From: Crocinitomicaceae bacterium
Lineage (GTDB): Bacteria; Bacteroidota; Bacteroidia; Flavobacteriales_D; Crocinitomicaceae
Direction: 5' to 3'
NCBI GenBank assembly: GCA_024639405.1
Contig: JAHEIL010000015.1
Coordinates: 55,018-119,017, forward strand
Length of the DNA: 64,000 nt
The first letter of the stretch is position 1. Every line of letters begins with the position of its first letter. The translations under genes and the position numbers were made by a program. Shown piece by piece: positions 35,910 to 44,598 of this stretch. Below the pieces are notes generated by a model that saw nothing but the letters and a program-made list of their open reading frames with translations, was not told where the DNA came from and made no database searches.

Positions 35910-37423
35910 TGTTTTGCTAAAAAAGCAAGCCATTTTTCAGTTTGCGCAACATTCATTACCCTTGGCACTTTGTTTTGTGCCCCTGCTTTCCCTATCGATT
36001 CCATAAACGCATAAAAGGTGTCAACAGGTAATAGTTGAGCAACTGGAGTTTTTAGCGTGTGTTTTCTAACAGCAAAATAATCATCGTTTAATAAACCTAA
36101 TTCTTGATCCACTGCTGCTAGCAATTCATCTGCCTTTACTTGATCGTTTGTTCCAAAAAACCAAGAGTGTCGTTGATGGTCCGTATCAGCAAATAAGCAA
36201 AATTCTGTGATTTCAATGTTTTTTGCGCGTGCAACAGTTTGTACAGCTGTTACAATATTATCCAATGATAAATGCTCCCCACACAAGCTTAAAAACTGTT
36301 TAATTCGTCCTGTAATTTTAATAGAACGCTCTTCAACATTCGTAAAACGAACCAAATCTCCCAACATATAACGCCACAATCCAGCATTGGTTGTTAGGAC
36401 AATTGCGTAATCAATATTCTCTTTTACTTGACTCAATGTAAACGCTTTGTACGCGTCGATTAAGTTTCCATTTTCATCAAAAAACTCATTTGTAAATGGA
36501 ATAAATTCATAAAAAATTCCGGCATTTAACAACAGTTGCATCCCGTTGCTATGAATAGTTTTTTGATAGGCAAAATATCCTTCGCTTGCTAAATAAGTGT
36601 CTAATAAAAACACTTCTTTTGAAGTTACTTTTTTCAAGCGTTCTTTGTACGGCTCCATGTAAACTCCGCCATGCAAATAAACTTGAAAATTGGGCCAGAT
36701 ATCATGAATGGAATCCAATTTATAATGTTCAATTATTTTTTCTAGTAACAAAATACACCAGCTTGGAACACCTGCAATGATTCCAATGTTCCATTTTGGT
36801 GCTTCTTGAATCATTAATTCTAATTTCTTGTTCCAATCTTTTAAATTCGTGATTCGAACTCCTGGCTTTGTAAAGGGCGTTACAACAAACGAAGTGTGTT
36901 TTTTTAAAATTCCACTCAAATCACCCTCAATATGTGTTTTCTTTTTTATCAACTTTGTACTTCCGCCTACAGCCAAAATTTGACCTGTAAAAAAGGTGTT
37001 GGGAAGCTCTAATTCATGTAATGTTGAAAGTTGTTTTACAGAAGTTTTTTGAAACGATCGTATCATGTCTTCAGTAACAGGAATTCTTTTAGAAGGCGAA
37101 CCAGAAGTTCCTGAAGACAATGCAAAATGCTTGATTCTTCCAGGCCATGTAAAATCACGTTCACCCAAAATTGAATGAATCAACCATTCTTTATAAAAAG
37201 TATCGTAATCAGTTATAGGAACGTTTTGCTGAAACAAAGAAACGCCGTCTTTACTTTTTAAAATTTTATGAAACAAATGTTTTTTACCAAATACCGTATC
37301 GGCTGCTTTAAAAACTAATTTTTCTAACGTTTTTAATTGGTTTTTGTATTCTTTTCCTTTATTGAAATTACGTTTATAGGTAATTTCAGTAGTTTTTTTT
37401 ATTAATCTTCCGATGATTGCCAT
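35906..37423 (-). CDS. GH3-family acyl-adenylate (auxin-responsive promoter) protein
   Basis: 505 aa. Members form acyl-adenylates and link small acids to amino acids; plants use them on auxin and jasmonate. ALSSGTSGSPSKRIPVTEDMI near residue 110 is the nucleotide-binding P-loop of the ANL-like fold; LTTNAGLWRYMLGDLVRFTN and GRIKQFLSLCGEHLS are conserved motifs near 355-400. Full length. Bacteroidota often carry one or two GH3 genes of unknown substrate. Its 3' end overlaps the convergent EamA gene by 4 bp. Confidence 0.9.
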   Translation of the reverse strand: MAIIGRLIKKTTEITYKRNFNKGKEYKNQLKTLEKLVFKAADTVFGKKHLFHKILKSKDGVSLFQQNVPITDYDTFYKEWLIHSILGERDFTWPGRIKHFALSSGTSGSPSKRIPVTEDMIRSFQKTSVKQLSTLHELELPNTFFTGQILAVGGSTKLIKKKTHIEGDLSGILKKHTSFVVTPFTKPGVRITNLKDWNKKLELMIQEAPKWNIGIIAGVPSWCILLLEKIIEHYKLDSIHDIWPNFQVYLHGGVYMEPYKERLKKVTSKEVFLLDTYLASEGYFAYQKTIHSNGMQLLLNAGIFYEFIPFTNEFFDENGNLIDAYKAFTLSQVKENIDYAIVLTTNAGLWRYMLGDLVRFTNVEERSIKITGRIKQFLSLCGEHLSLDNIVTAVQTVARAKNIEITEFCLFADTDHQRHSWFFGTNDQVKADELLAAVDQELGLLNDDYFAVRKHTLKTPVAQLLPVDTFYAFMESIGKAGAQNKVPRVMNVAQTEKWLAFLAKH

Positions 37424-37504
37424 ACCTCAAACTTTATAGAAGCAAAAGTAGCCTATTTTAAATGCAATTCTGTTTTTAATCGTGTTATCTTTTTGATAAA
37501 TCTG

Positions 37505-37512
37505 TATATTTG
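37505..37512 (+). promoter_or_regulatory. Bacteroidota -7 element (TATATTTG) for the universal stress protein gene
   Basis: Exact consensus match 30 bp before the ATG at 37543. Confidence 0.6.
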
Positions 37513-37542
37513 TAATGAAAATAAACTTTCAACTACAAAACA

Positions 37543-38364
37543 ATGGATAAGAAAACATTTATCGTTCCTCACGATTTTACACCTGTTGCTGATATTGCCT
37601 TAGAGCATGCAATCGCTACTGCAAAAATTTTAGATGCTAAAATACTTGTCCTACACCTTGTTGGTAAAGAAAAAAATATTGCAGATGCGGAAGTAGAATT
37701 GCTAAAAATCATTGCTAAAAATGAAACAGCTGGTGTTGAGCTTGTTTCAAATATCCGTGTTGGAAACATTTTTGATGATATTGGTGAATTTGCTGCAGAA
37801 AATAAAGCTGAATTAATCTTTATGGGCACACATGGTGCTCATGGTTGGCAACATTTAACAGGAAGTCATGCGTTGAAAGTAATTACCAATTCAAGTGTTC
37901 CGTTTATTGTTGTGCAAGAAAAAGGTGTAAAAGCTACTGGATACGATGACATTGTTGTTCCAATGGATTTGAACAAAGAAACAAAGCAAAAATTAGCCAT
38001 TGTAGCAAATTTAGCTGTTTACTTTAAGTCGCGTGTTCACGTAATTACTCCTGATGAATCTGATGAATACTTGCGCCATCAAATTCAGGCTAATATCTTA
38101 TTTGCAAATAAATTCTTTTCAGAAAAAGGTATTGAAATAACAACGACAATTGTTCCAAGTTCTGGTTTTGACAAAGAAGTTGTGAAATTAGCAGTGAAAT
38201 GTGACGCCGATTTAATTGCTATTATGAACTTAAACAGAAACAACTTTTTGGGAGTGATAACAGCGACTTACGAACAATACATCATTACAAATGATGCGAA
38301 AATACCTGCATTAGTAGTAAATCCAGTTGAAGGACCTTATGGAACGAGCTTCTTATTTGGTTAA
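37543..38364 (+). CDS. Universal stress protein, two UspA domains
   Basis: 273 aa with tandem Usp folds. The first (about 1-130) has the ATP-binding Gly motif MGTHGAHGWQHLTGSHALKVI. In the second (about 140-270) the corresponding site reads LNRNNFLGVITATYEQYII and lacks the Gly pattern, so it probably does not bind nucleotide. Cytosolic; role in stress survival is inferred from the family. Its stop codon overlaps the stop of the convergent cyclase gene (shared TTAA). Confidence 0.88.
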   Translation: MDKKTFIVPHDFTPVADIALEHAIATAKILDAKILVLHLVGKEKNIADAEVELLKIIAKNETAGVELVSNIRVGNIFDDIGEFAAENKAELIFMGTHGAHGWQHLTGSHALKVITNSSVPFIVVQEKGVKATGYDDIVVPMDLNKETKQKLAIVANLAVYFKSRVHVITPDESDEYLRHQIQANILFANKFFSEKGIEITTTIVPSSGFDKEVVKLAVKCDADLIAIMNLNRNNFLGVITATYEQYIITNDAKIPALVVNPVEGPYGTSFLFG

Positions 38365-39914
38365 TCCAAGTATTCGCTATTTGCTAATTTTAAATTGATT
38401 TCTTCTGTATTTCTCACTTTTTTGGTGAGGCGTGATTCTATTGCTGTTTTGGTGAAATACCGGTGTTTCTTTAAAAAATCAACTTGCATTTCATCCCATT
38501 TTCGATCGCTATTAATCTTTTCAAAGCGACGCAATTCCAACCTTAAATTGTCGGCGATTTCATGAAAATCGTCTCTTCCTAAGTAATCTAAATCGGCATC
38601 ACAAATAATTTCTTCCAATAAATTTATTGGTTGGTGAGGAAACGATGTTACACGAATCAATTGTTGAACCTGTTCAATATGTTGTTCATTAAATCCGTGT
38701 TTTGGTAATATTTCTGCAGCAAAACGTTCGCCTATAGATTCGTTTTTATCATATTGTTCAATAAATCCTGCATCGTGTAACAAGGCCGCAGCTTTTAAAA
38801 GCAACAAAGATTCGTCATAAACACCTTCTTTTAAAGCAATTCTTTCGGTTGCTTTTAACACATCAAGTGTGTGATTGACACTGTGATAATATAGCTTTTT
38901 AGATAATTGATTTTCTAAAAGTTGAATAATTTCTTTTTCAGCCGCATAATAATTAATTGGTGAAGAATGATACAAGTTGAATAATTGGTGAAAAAGTGCG
39001 TTTGGAACTAAACCTAAACCATCAACAGATAACAAGGGTTTTATTCGTTCAACAGTATACATTTCAAGCGCCCCTTTGCTTTTGGATAAAGCTTGACCTT
39101 TGTAAACACATTCAAAAAACGGTTCAATGTATGCAAACGTACTTCCTGTAATTGTTACTTTTCCTGGTTCTCCCAACATTTCCATACGTTGTGCATGATT
39201 TACTGTAGCGCCCCACACATCAAAAGCCAAACGCTCACTTCCAATTACACCTGCGGTTACTTCGCCTGTATTAACGCCAAGTCTCAATTCCCAATAATCT
39301 GTATTGTTAATTTGACCTTCGTTTTTATGGATGCGCATAAATTCTTGTATTTGTAAAGCTGCAACACATGTATCTACTGCATTTGTATTGTTTTCAACAG
39401 GTGTTCCGCCAGCACACATATATGCGTCACCGATTGTTTTTATTTTTTCAAGCTTGTTTTTTACAATTATCTCATCAAATTTTCTAAAATAAACATCTAA
39501 CTTTTCAACTAGTTCTGTTGGACTCATTCGCTCGGCAATTTTTGTAAAACCAACAAAATCTGTAAAAATTACAGAAACCATTTTATACGATCTGGCTAAT
39601 ACTTTTCCTGTTAACATTAATTCATCCACCATCGCAGACGGAATTACGTTTTTTAAAATGTTTTCTGTTTTATCCTTTTCAATTTGAAGTAATTCTTGTT
39701 GCTCTTCTAGTTTTCTTTTTTTCTCTTCTAATAAGCGACGTTGTTTTTCAATTTTTATGTTTTGAATTCGTATTTCTCTTGTGCGTTCAGCAATTTTCAT
39801 TTCTAACAACACCTGTTTTCTTCTTGAAATATCAATTCTTTTAATAATAAAAATAATAACAGTTAATATAAGAACTACCGAAAATATTACCCAAAACCAC
39901 CACTGATTGAACAT
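38361..39914 (-). CDS. Membrane adenylate cyclase fused to an HD hydrolase domain
   Basis: 517 aa. A single N-terminal membrane helix (about 5-25) is followed by a long coiled coil (28-90), then a class III cyclase domain (about 105-290) and an HD phosphohydrolase domain (about 335-460). The cyclase site is complete: metal-binding Asp119 (FTDFVGFT) and Asp163 (IGDAYM), substrate-determining Lys159 and Asp232 (FDVWG), which indicate ATP rather than GTP, plus Asn239 and Arg243. The HD domain shows H344/H348, H380-D381 and D439. So one protein may both make a cyclic nucleotide and hydrolyse a phosphoester. The N-terminus FNQWWFW resembles the end of a lost two-component-type sensor. Promoter TAACTTTG lies just upstream. 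Confidence 0.88.
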   Translation of the reverse strand: MFNQWWFWVIFSVVLILTVIIFIIKRIDISRRKQVLLEMKIAERTREIRIQNIKIEKQRRLLEEKKRKLEEQQELLQIEKDKTENILKNVIPSAMVDELMLTGKVLARSYKMVSVIFTDFVGFTKIAERMSPTELVEKLDVYFRKFDEIIVKNKLEKIKTIGDAYMCAGGTPVENNTNAVDTCVAALQIQEFMRIHKNEGQINNTDYWELRLGVNTGEVTAGVIGSERLAFDVWGATVNHAQRMEMLGEPGKVTITGSTFAYIEPFFECVYKGQALSKSKGALEMYTVERIKPLLSVDGLGLVPNALFHQLFNLYHSSPINYYAAEKEIIQLLENQLSKKLYYHSVNHTLDVLKATERIALKEGVYDESLLLLKAAALLHDAGFIEQYDKNESIGERFAAEILPKHGFNEQHIEQVQQLIRVTSFPHQPINLLEEIICDADLDYLGRDDFHEIADNLRLELRRFEKINSDRKWDEMQVDFLKKHRYFTKTAIESRLTKKVRNTEEINLKLANSEYLD

Positions 39915-39930
39915 TCTATTTAATTTTATA

Positions 39931-39938
39931 CAAAGTTA
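39931..39938 (-). promoter_or_regulatory. Bacteroidota -7 element (TAACTTTG) for the cyclase gene
   Basis: Exact match on the minus strand, 17 bp before the ATG at 39914. It supports this ATG as the real start, with no longer N-terminal sensor domain. Confidence 0.6.
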
Positions 39939-40020
39939 GAAATCTTCAAGTCATACCTATTACAATGTTTCTTTTTCTTTTAATTCATCTCAATTTAACA
40001 AATTGTTTCTTTTTTAGAAT

Positions 40021-40028
40021 TAACTTCG
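40021..40028 (+). promoter_or_regulatory. Variant -7 element (TAACTTCG) next to the rnr start
   Basis: One mismatch (TTCG for TTTG) from the consensus, only 4 bases before the rnr ATG at 40033. If used, the mRNA would be nearly leaderless. Confidence 0.35.
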
Positions 40029-40032
40029 CTGT

Positions 40033-42168
40033 ATGCCAAAGAAAAGTTCAAATAAATCCAATAAATTAAAAAACTCACTAAGTCATGTTGTGCGTTCTGT
40101 TTTTGAAAAAAATAACAGCAGCGAGTTGTCTCATAAACAAGTTTGTACGCTTATTGATGTTCGTGAAAACGCATTACGAAAATTGGTCTTTGATATTTTA
40201 GAAAATCTTGTTCAACAAGGTGTAATTATAAAAAGAGGTCATGGAATATACAAAGCCTCTAATTCAGACACAGGATTAATCGGTGTTATAGAATTAACAA
40301 ATCGTGGTGCAGGTTTTGTTGTTTCTGATGATTCTGAAACAGATATTTACATTGCTCCTCAAAACACAGGTCATGCTTTAAATGGCGACACCGTTAAAGT
40401 TCGTGTTTTTAAACATGGTAAAACTAGAAAAGAGGGAGAAATCATTACTGTTATTCAACGCGAACGCTCTCAATTTGTTGGTACAATCGAATTACAAGAT
40501 AAATTTGGTTTTTTAATACCTGATAATTTAAAAACAGGTACAGATATTTATATTCCAAAAGAAAAATTAAATGGCGCAAAAAATGGGGATAAAGCACTTG
40601 TTAAAATAACTATTTGGCCTAAATCTTCCAAAAATCCATACGGTGAAGTATTACAAGTATTAGGTAGACCAGGAACCAACGATACTGAAATGATTAGTAT
40701 CCTAATGAATCAAGGTATTGAAACTGTTTTTCCATCTGAAGTTCTTCAAGCTGCTGAAAAAATTGGGATAGAATTAGATCCAATGGAAGTTGCAAAAAGA
40801 AAAGATTTTAGAAATACGACTACTTTTACAATTGACCCACTTGATGCGCGTGATTTTGACGATGCATTATCAATAAAAGAATTAGAAAACGGACATTATG
40901 AAATTGGTGTTCACATCGCTGATGTAAGTTATTATGTTACCGAAGGTAGCCCGATGGACGAAGAAGCGCTTAAACGTTCTAATTCTGTTTATCTAGTAGA
41001 TCGTGTAGTACCAATGCTACCCGAACAATTATCCAACTTAGCATGCTCACTTCGTCCTAATGAAGATAAATTTAGTTTTTCTGCCGTTTTTGAAATGGAT
41101 GAAAAGGGAAAAATTTACAATGAATGGTTCGGTAAAACTGTAATCCATTCTAACCGAAGATTTACCTACGAAGAAGCACAAGAAATTATAGAAGGTAAAA
41201 AAGGTGACTTTGAAAAAGAAATACATATTTTCGATAAAATAGCTAAAATTTTGCGAAATAAACGTATGAAAAATGGTGCTTTAAGTATTGAATCTGAAGA
41301 GATGCGATTTGTTTTGGATGAAAATGGGATACCAATTGATGTTAAAATTAAAACATCAAAAGACGCGCATAAATTGATTGAAGAATTTATGTTATTAGCA
41401 AATAAACAAGTCGCATTATTTGTTGCTAAACCTAAAAAAAACAGTGATAAAATTCCTTTTATTTACCGAGTCCATGATAAACCAGATCCAGCAAAAATTG
41501 CCTTATTTAATGTGTTTATTGATAAATTTGGTTATAAATTATCATTTAATCACCCAGATGAAATTTCAAAAAGTATCAATTTATTATTAAATGATATTCG
41601 TTTAAATAATGAATATTCTTTGATACAAACAATGGCAATTCGTTCAATGGCTAAAGCAACATATGAAACAAGTAATATTGGACATTATGGTTTAGCGTTT
41701 GACTATTACACGCATTTTACTTCTCCAATTAGACGTTATGCAGATTTAATGGTGCACCGAGTACTTCAAACGATTTTAACAGGCGGTAAAATTAATTATA
41801 GCTCTTACCTTGATGATATTTGTAAACGAATTTCTAGAATGGAGCGAAAAGCAGTTGAAGCAGAACGTGAATCAATAAAATACTTCCAAACACTCTATGT
41901 TAAAGATAAAATTGGTTTAACTACAACAGGTACAGTTTCTGGAATTGCAGAATTTGGATTATTTGTTAAAATGGATGAAAACTATTGTGAAGGCATGATT
42001 CCTTTATTAGATATTCCAGGTGATCGTTTTTATTTCGATAAAGAAAAGTATCGAATTATTGGAGCTCGAACAGAAAAAGAATACAATTTTGGTGATAAAG
42101 TAACAGTAAAAATTAAAGAAGTTAACACCAAAAAAAGACAAATTGATCTAACGCTTGTTATAGATTAA
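40033..42168 (+). CDS. rnr: Ribonuclease R
   Basis: Processive 3'-5' exoribonuclease able to degrade structured RNA. 711 aa: N-terminal winged-helix/cold-shock-like OB domains (about 20-215), the RNB catalytic domain (about 255-590) with DPLDARDFDDALSI holding the metal-binding Asp residues, and a C-terminal S1 domain (about 630-710, GTVSGIAEFGLFVKMDENYCEGMI). HFTSPIRRYADLMVHR near 570 is the RNase II/R signature. Its last 11 bases overlap the convergent response regulator gene. Confidence 0.96.
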   Translation: MPKKSSNKSNKLKNSLSHVVRSVFEKNNSSELSHKQVCTLIDVRENALRKLVFDILENLVQQGVIIKRGHGIYKASNSDTGLIGVIELTNRGAGFVVSDDSETDIYIAPQNTGHALNGDTVKVRVFKHGKTRKEGEIITVIQRERSQFVGTIELQDKFGFLIPDNLKTGTDIYIPKEKLNGAKNGDKALVKITIWPKSSKNPYGEVLQVLGRPGTNDTEMISILMNQGIETVFPSEVLQAAEKIGIELDPMEVAKRKDFRNTTTFTIDPLDARDFDDALSIKELENGHYEIGVHIADVSYYVTEGSPMDEEALKRSNSVYLVDRVVPMLPEQLSNLACSLRPNEDKFSFSAVFEMDEKGKIYNEWFGKTVIHSNRRFTYEEAQEIIEGKKGDFEKEIHIFDKIAKILRNKRMKNGALSIESEEMRFVLDENGIPIDVKIKTSKDAHKLIEEFMLLANKQVALFVAKPKKNSDKIPFIYRVHDKPDPAKIALFNVFIDKFGYKLSFNHPDEISKSINLLLNDIRLNNEYSLIQTMAIRSMAKATYETSNIGHYGLAFDYYTHFTSPIRRYADLMVHRVLQTILTGGKINYSSYLDDICKRISRMERKAVEAERESIKYFQTLYVKDKIGLTTTGTVSGIAEFGLFVKMDENYCEGMIPLLDIPGDRFYFDKEKYRIIGARTEKEYNFGDKVTVKIKEVNTKKRQIDLTLVID

Positions 42169-42907
42169 ATATCATGTCAATTGTTAATTCATCTTCTTTT
42201 AAGATCTTAATTACTTTAAAAATATCTTTAAAATAAATGGTAGGATAATCAATTCGCTGAACTTTTAATTGATTAATTAAATAAAGGTCTGAAAGCAGTA
42301 TGAAGATATCTCCAGTTTTTTCTTTAATTTCATTAATTGAACAGTGTAATTTATACGTTGAACTATTTGTATAAATTACGATTTCAGATTGAATCGCTTC
42401 TATGAAATAAATATCCCCTAATTGAATTTTAACAATTTTATTTTCAGATTTTATAAATAATGTATCATTAATTATTTTTGAATGATCCATGATTGAATAT
42501 AATAAATTACGCTCTTTTATTAATTCATCTTCTTTTTTAAACTTATACAAAGCCATTTCTATAGCAGTTTGAAGTTCAATTTCTTTAAATGGTTTTATAA
42601 TATATCCAAACGGTTCACATTTTTTTGCTCTACTTAACGTAACTTCATCTACATATGCAGTTAAAAAAATAATTGGAATGGTAAAAGATTTCATTATTAA
42701 TTCAGCAGTGTCTAAACCTGTTAATTGACCTTGAAGCATGATATCCATTAAAATTAAATCAGGCTGCTGGTTTTTAATCATAGTTAAAGCAACTTCTCCA
42801 GAAGCAGCAATACCAATAACAAAAAATCCTAATTTTTGTAAACTATGTTGAATATCACTTGCAACAATTGCTTCGTCTTCAACGATGAGAATGTGGTTTT
42901 TTAACAT
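42158..42907 (-). CDS. Orphan response regulator with LytTR-like output domain
   Basis: 249 aa. The receiver domain (1-120) is complete: acidic pocket near residues 11-12, phospho-acceptor Asp55 in ILMDIMLQG, Thr83 and Lys105 in IKPF. The C-terminal part (about 150-249) has the LytTR outline, with GDIYFIEAIQSEIVIYT and a final IFKVI strand. But the strongly conserved F(V/I)R(I/V)HRS(Y)(I/L)VN segment reads FILLSDLYLINQLK, so DNA contacts may differ. No histidine kinase is adjacent. Promoter TATATTTG is just upstream. It may act through protein contact rather than DNA. Confidence 0.85.
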   Translation of the reverse strand: MLKNHILIVEDEAIVASDIQHSLQKLGFFVIGIAASGEVALTMIKNQQPDLILMDIMLQGQLTGLDTAELIMKSFTIPIIFLTAYVDEVTLSRAKKCEPFGYIIKPFKEIELQTAIEMALYKFKKEDELIKERNLLYSIMDHSKIINDTLFIKSENKIVKIQLGDIYFIEAIQSEIVIYTNSSTYKLHCSINEIKEKTGDIFILLSDLYLINQLKVQRIDYPTIYFKDIFKVIKILKEDELTIDMIFNL

Positions 42908-42928
42908 GATTTTTTGATTAACTTAATT

Positions 42929-42936
42929 CAAATATA
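42929..42936 (-). promoter_or_regulatory. Bacteroidota -7 element (TATATTTG) for the response regulator gene
   Basis: Exact minus-strand match 22 bp before the ATG at 42907. Confidence 0.6.
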
Positions 42937-43544
42937 CAACTAAAATTTACAGGAAAATTTCTTTCTTTTAAAAATGATTTAACTAATTAATAATGAGTTG
43001 TTTAATTTGTTTTAAAATGAATATACAATTTCTTTTTTCATTTTGCAACTACTTACTTCTTCTTTACTTATTTATATAAAAGAAAAAAAATATTATTTAA
43101 ATAACTTTTTATTCTTCTTTATTAGCACTGTTGATATGTTTATATATATTTTAAAAAAACTTGTTTTTAAAGATTTTAACAAAATAATTAAAGTTATTAA
43201 TTAGAAATAAACAGGTTAATATATTGATAGCTATAATTTTAATCAAGCTATTCACAATTTTGTAAAAAAGACAATTGTTTATATTTTATTTTTAAAGTAA
43301 TATTAAAAAGCGTGTTTTACTTGTTCATTACTTTGCTAAAAAAAGGTCAAACTTTTCTTGTGGATTTAAAAAATAAGTTGGTTTGAAATTATATATTTAA
43401 TATCCTATTAATTTGTTTCAATACTTTTAAACACTAATTAACATTAAAGTAATAGTTCTTGTTAAATACTTTCTTGGTTTTACTCGATAATAGCTTATTT
43501 TTTTCTTTCATTGTTTAAAACTTGATGGAATTGTTCATATAAGT
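42937..43544. other. AT-rich intergenic region without a recognised gene
   Basis: About 660 bp lie between the divergent response-regulator and rpiB genes, much longer than other gaps here. It is extremely A/T-rich with poly-A and poly-T tracts. I found no convincing ORF, hairpin terminator or tRNA. A weak inverted repeat (ATAGCT ... AGCTAT, 43226-43252) is the only structure noticed. Promoters for both flanking genes lie at its ends. Possible uses are curved regulatory DNA or an unannotated RNA. Confidence 0.5.
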
Positions 43545-43552
43545 TACCTTTG
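43545..43552 (+). promoter_or_regulatory. Bacteroidota -7 element (TACCTTTG) for rpiB
   Basis: Exact consensus match 15 bp before the ATG at 43568. It overlaps the TTG start proposed by the ORF track, which argues against that start. Confidence 0.6.
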
Positions 43553-43567
43553 TTAAAATTTGTAATT

Positions 43568-44005
43568 ATGTATAAAAATATTATTCCTATTGGTGCTGAT
43601 CATGCTGGTTTTGAATTAAAAAATCAATTAATATCTTTTTTAGAAGAAAAAGGTTTTACAGTAAAAGATTTTGGATGCTATTCAGAAGATAGTATTGATT
43701 ACCCTGATTTTGGTCATCCAGTTGCTGAAATGGTTGAAGCAAATGAAGCAATGTTAGGTATTGTTATTTGTGGTTCAGGTAATGGAATAAATATGACAGT
43801 GAATAAACACAAAGGAATTAGAAGTGCTTTGTGTTGGAATACGGAGTTAGCTGCTTTAGCTCGTCAACATAATAATGCAAATATTTTAGCTTTACCTGCT
43901 CGTTTTATTTCAACCGAATTAGCATTAGAGATGGTAAATACTTTCTTAACAACTTCATTTGAAGGAGGCCGTCATCAAAATAGAATTGATAAAATTCCTT
44001 GTTAA
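43568..44005 (+). CDS. rpiB: Ribose-5-phosphate isomerase B
   Basis: Interconverts ribose-5-phosphate and ribulose-5-phosphate in the pentose phosphate pathway. 145 aa from the ATG at 43568, since the TTG six codons upstream lies in the promoter. IPIGADHAGFELKNQL at the start, GIVICGSGNGINMTVNKHKGIRSALCWN with the catalytic Cys near residue 68, and HNNANILALPARFI are the LacA/RpiB signatures. Cytosolic and probably transcribed alone. Confidence 0.95.
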   Translation: MYKNIIPIGADHAGFELKNQLISFLEEKGFTVKDFGCYSEDSIDYPDFGHPVAEMVEANEAMLGIVICGSGNGINMTVNKHKGIRSALCWNTELAALARQHNNANILALPARFISTELALEMVNTFLTTSFEGGRHQNRIDKIPC

Positions 44006-44061
44006 TTTTTAGTAAATGCAACTTTTTTTGTATCATTTATGTCTATCAATAGATACTTTGT

Positions 44062-44598
44062 ATGGATGATGCAACGCTAATTAAAGAATGTGTGAAAGGA
44101 AACGCAAAAGCACAACGCTTTTTGTTTGAAAAGTTCGCACCTAAAATGTTAACTGTTTGTATTCGTTATGCGAAAAATAAAAGTGATGCAGAAGATGTTT
44201 TGCAAGATGCTTTTATCAAAGTATTTAATAAAATAAGTGAATTTAAAAAAGAAGGTTCTTTGGAAGGTTGGATTAGAAGGATTATGGTAAATACTTCTTT
44301 AGATCAAATTAGAAAAAACAGTAAATTTTCGAATGATACAGATTTAGAAGCTGTATCTTATAAATTAGAAAACAATGATTTTACGTTTGAAAATCTAGTT
44401 TCTGAAGATTTATTAAAACTAATTAATTCAATGCCTAATGGGTATAGAATTGTCTTTAATATGTTTGCCATTGAAGGTTACTCTCATCAAGAGATAGCTT
44501 CAACTTTAGGTGTTACAGAAAACACATCCAAATCCCAGTACTTAAGAGCAAGAAGTTTTTTAAAAAACGAATTAGAAAAAATACATTTTGAAAGATAA
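44062..44598 (+). CDS. ECF-type RNA polymerase sigma factor
   Basis: 178 aa. Region 2 (about 20-80: FEKFAPKMLTVCIRYAKNKSDAEDVLQDAFIKVFNKI) binds core polymerase and the -10 element. Region 4 (about 118-172: GYRIVFNMFAIEGYSHQEIASTLGVTENTSKSQYLRARSFLK) is the helix-turn-helix for -35 recognition. No region 1 or 3, so group IV. It overlaps the next gene by 11 bp. That gene encodes a membrane protein with an anti-sigma-like N-terminus, so the sigma factor is probably held inactive by it. An inverted repeat TCTAT-CA-ATAGA lies just before the start. Confidence 0.92.
   Translation: MDDATLIKECVKGNAKAQRFLFEKFAPKMLTVCIRYAKNKSDAEDVLQDAFIKVFNKISEFKKEGSLEGWIRRIMVNTSLDQIRKNSKFSNDTDLEAVSYKLENNDFTFENLVSEDLLKLINSMPNGYRIVFNMFAIEGYSHQEIASTLGVTENTSKSQYLRARSFLKNELEKIHFER

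Noticed and set aside
43226-43252. Inverted repeat ATAGCT...AGCTAT as a terminator
   Set aside because: Six-bp, AT-rich arms with a 15-bp loop; too weak, and no T-run follows.
43240-43380. Possible origin in the AT-rich gap (near-DnaA boxes CTATTCACA, TGTGGATTT)
   Set aside because: Each has two mismatches and there is no ordered box array. AT richness alone is not evidence.
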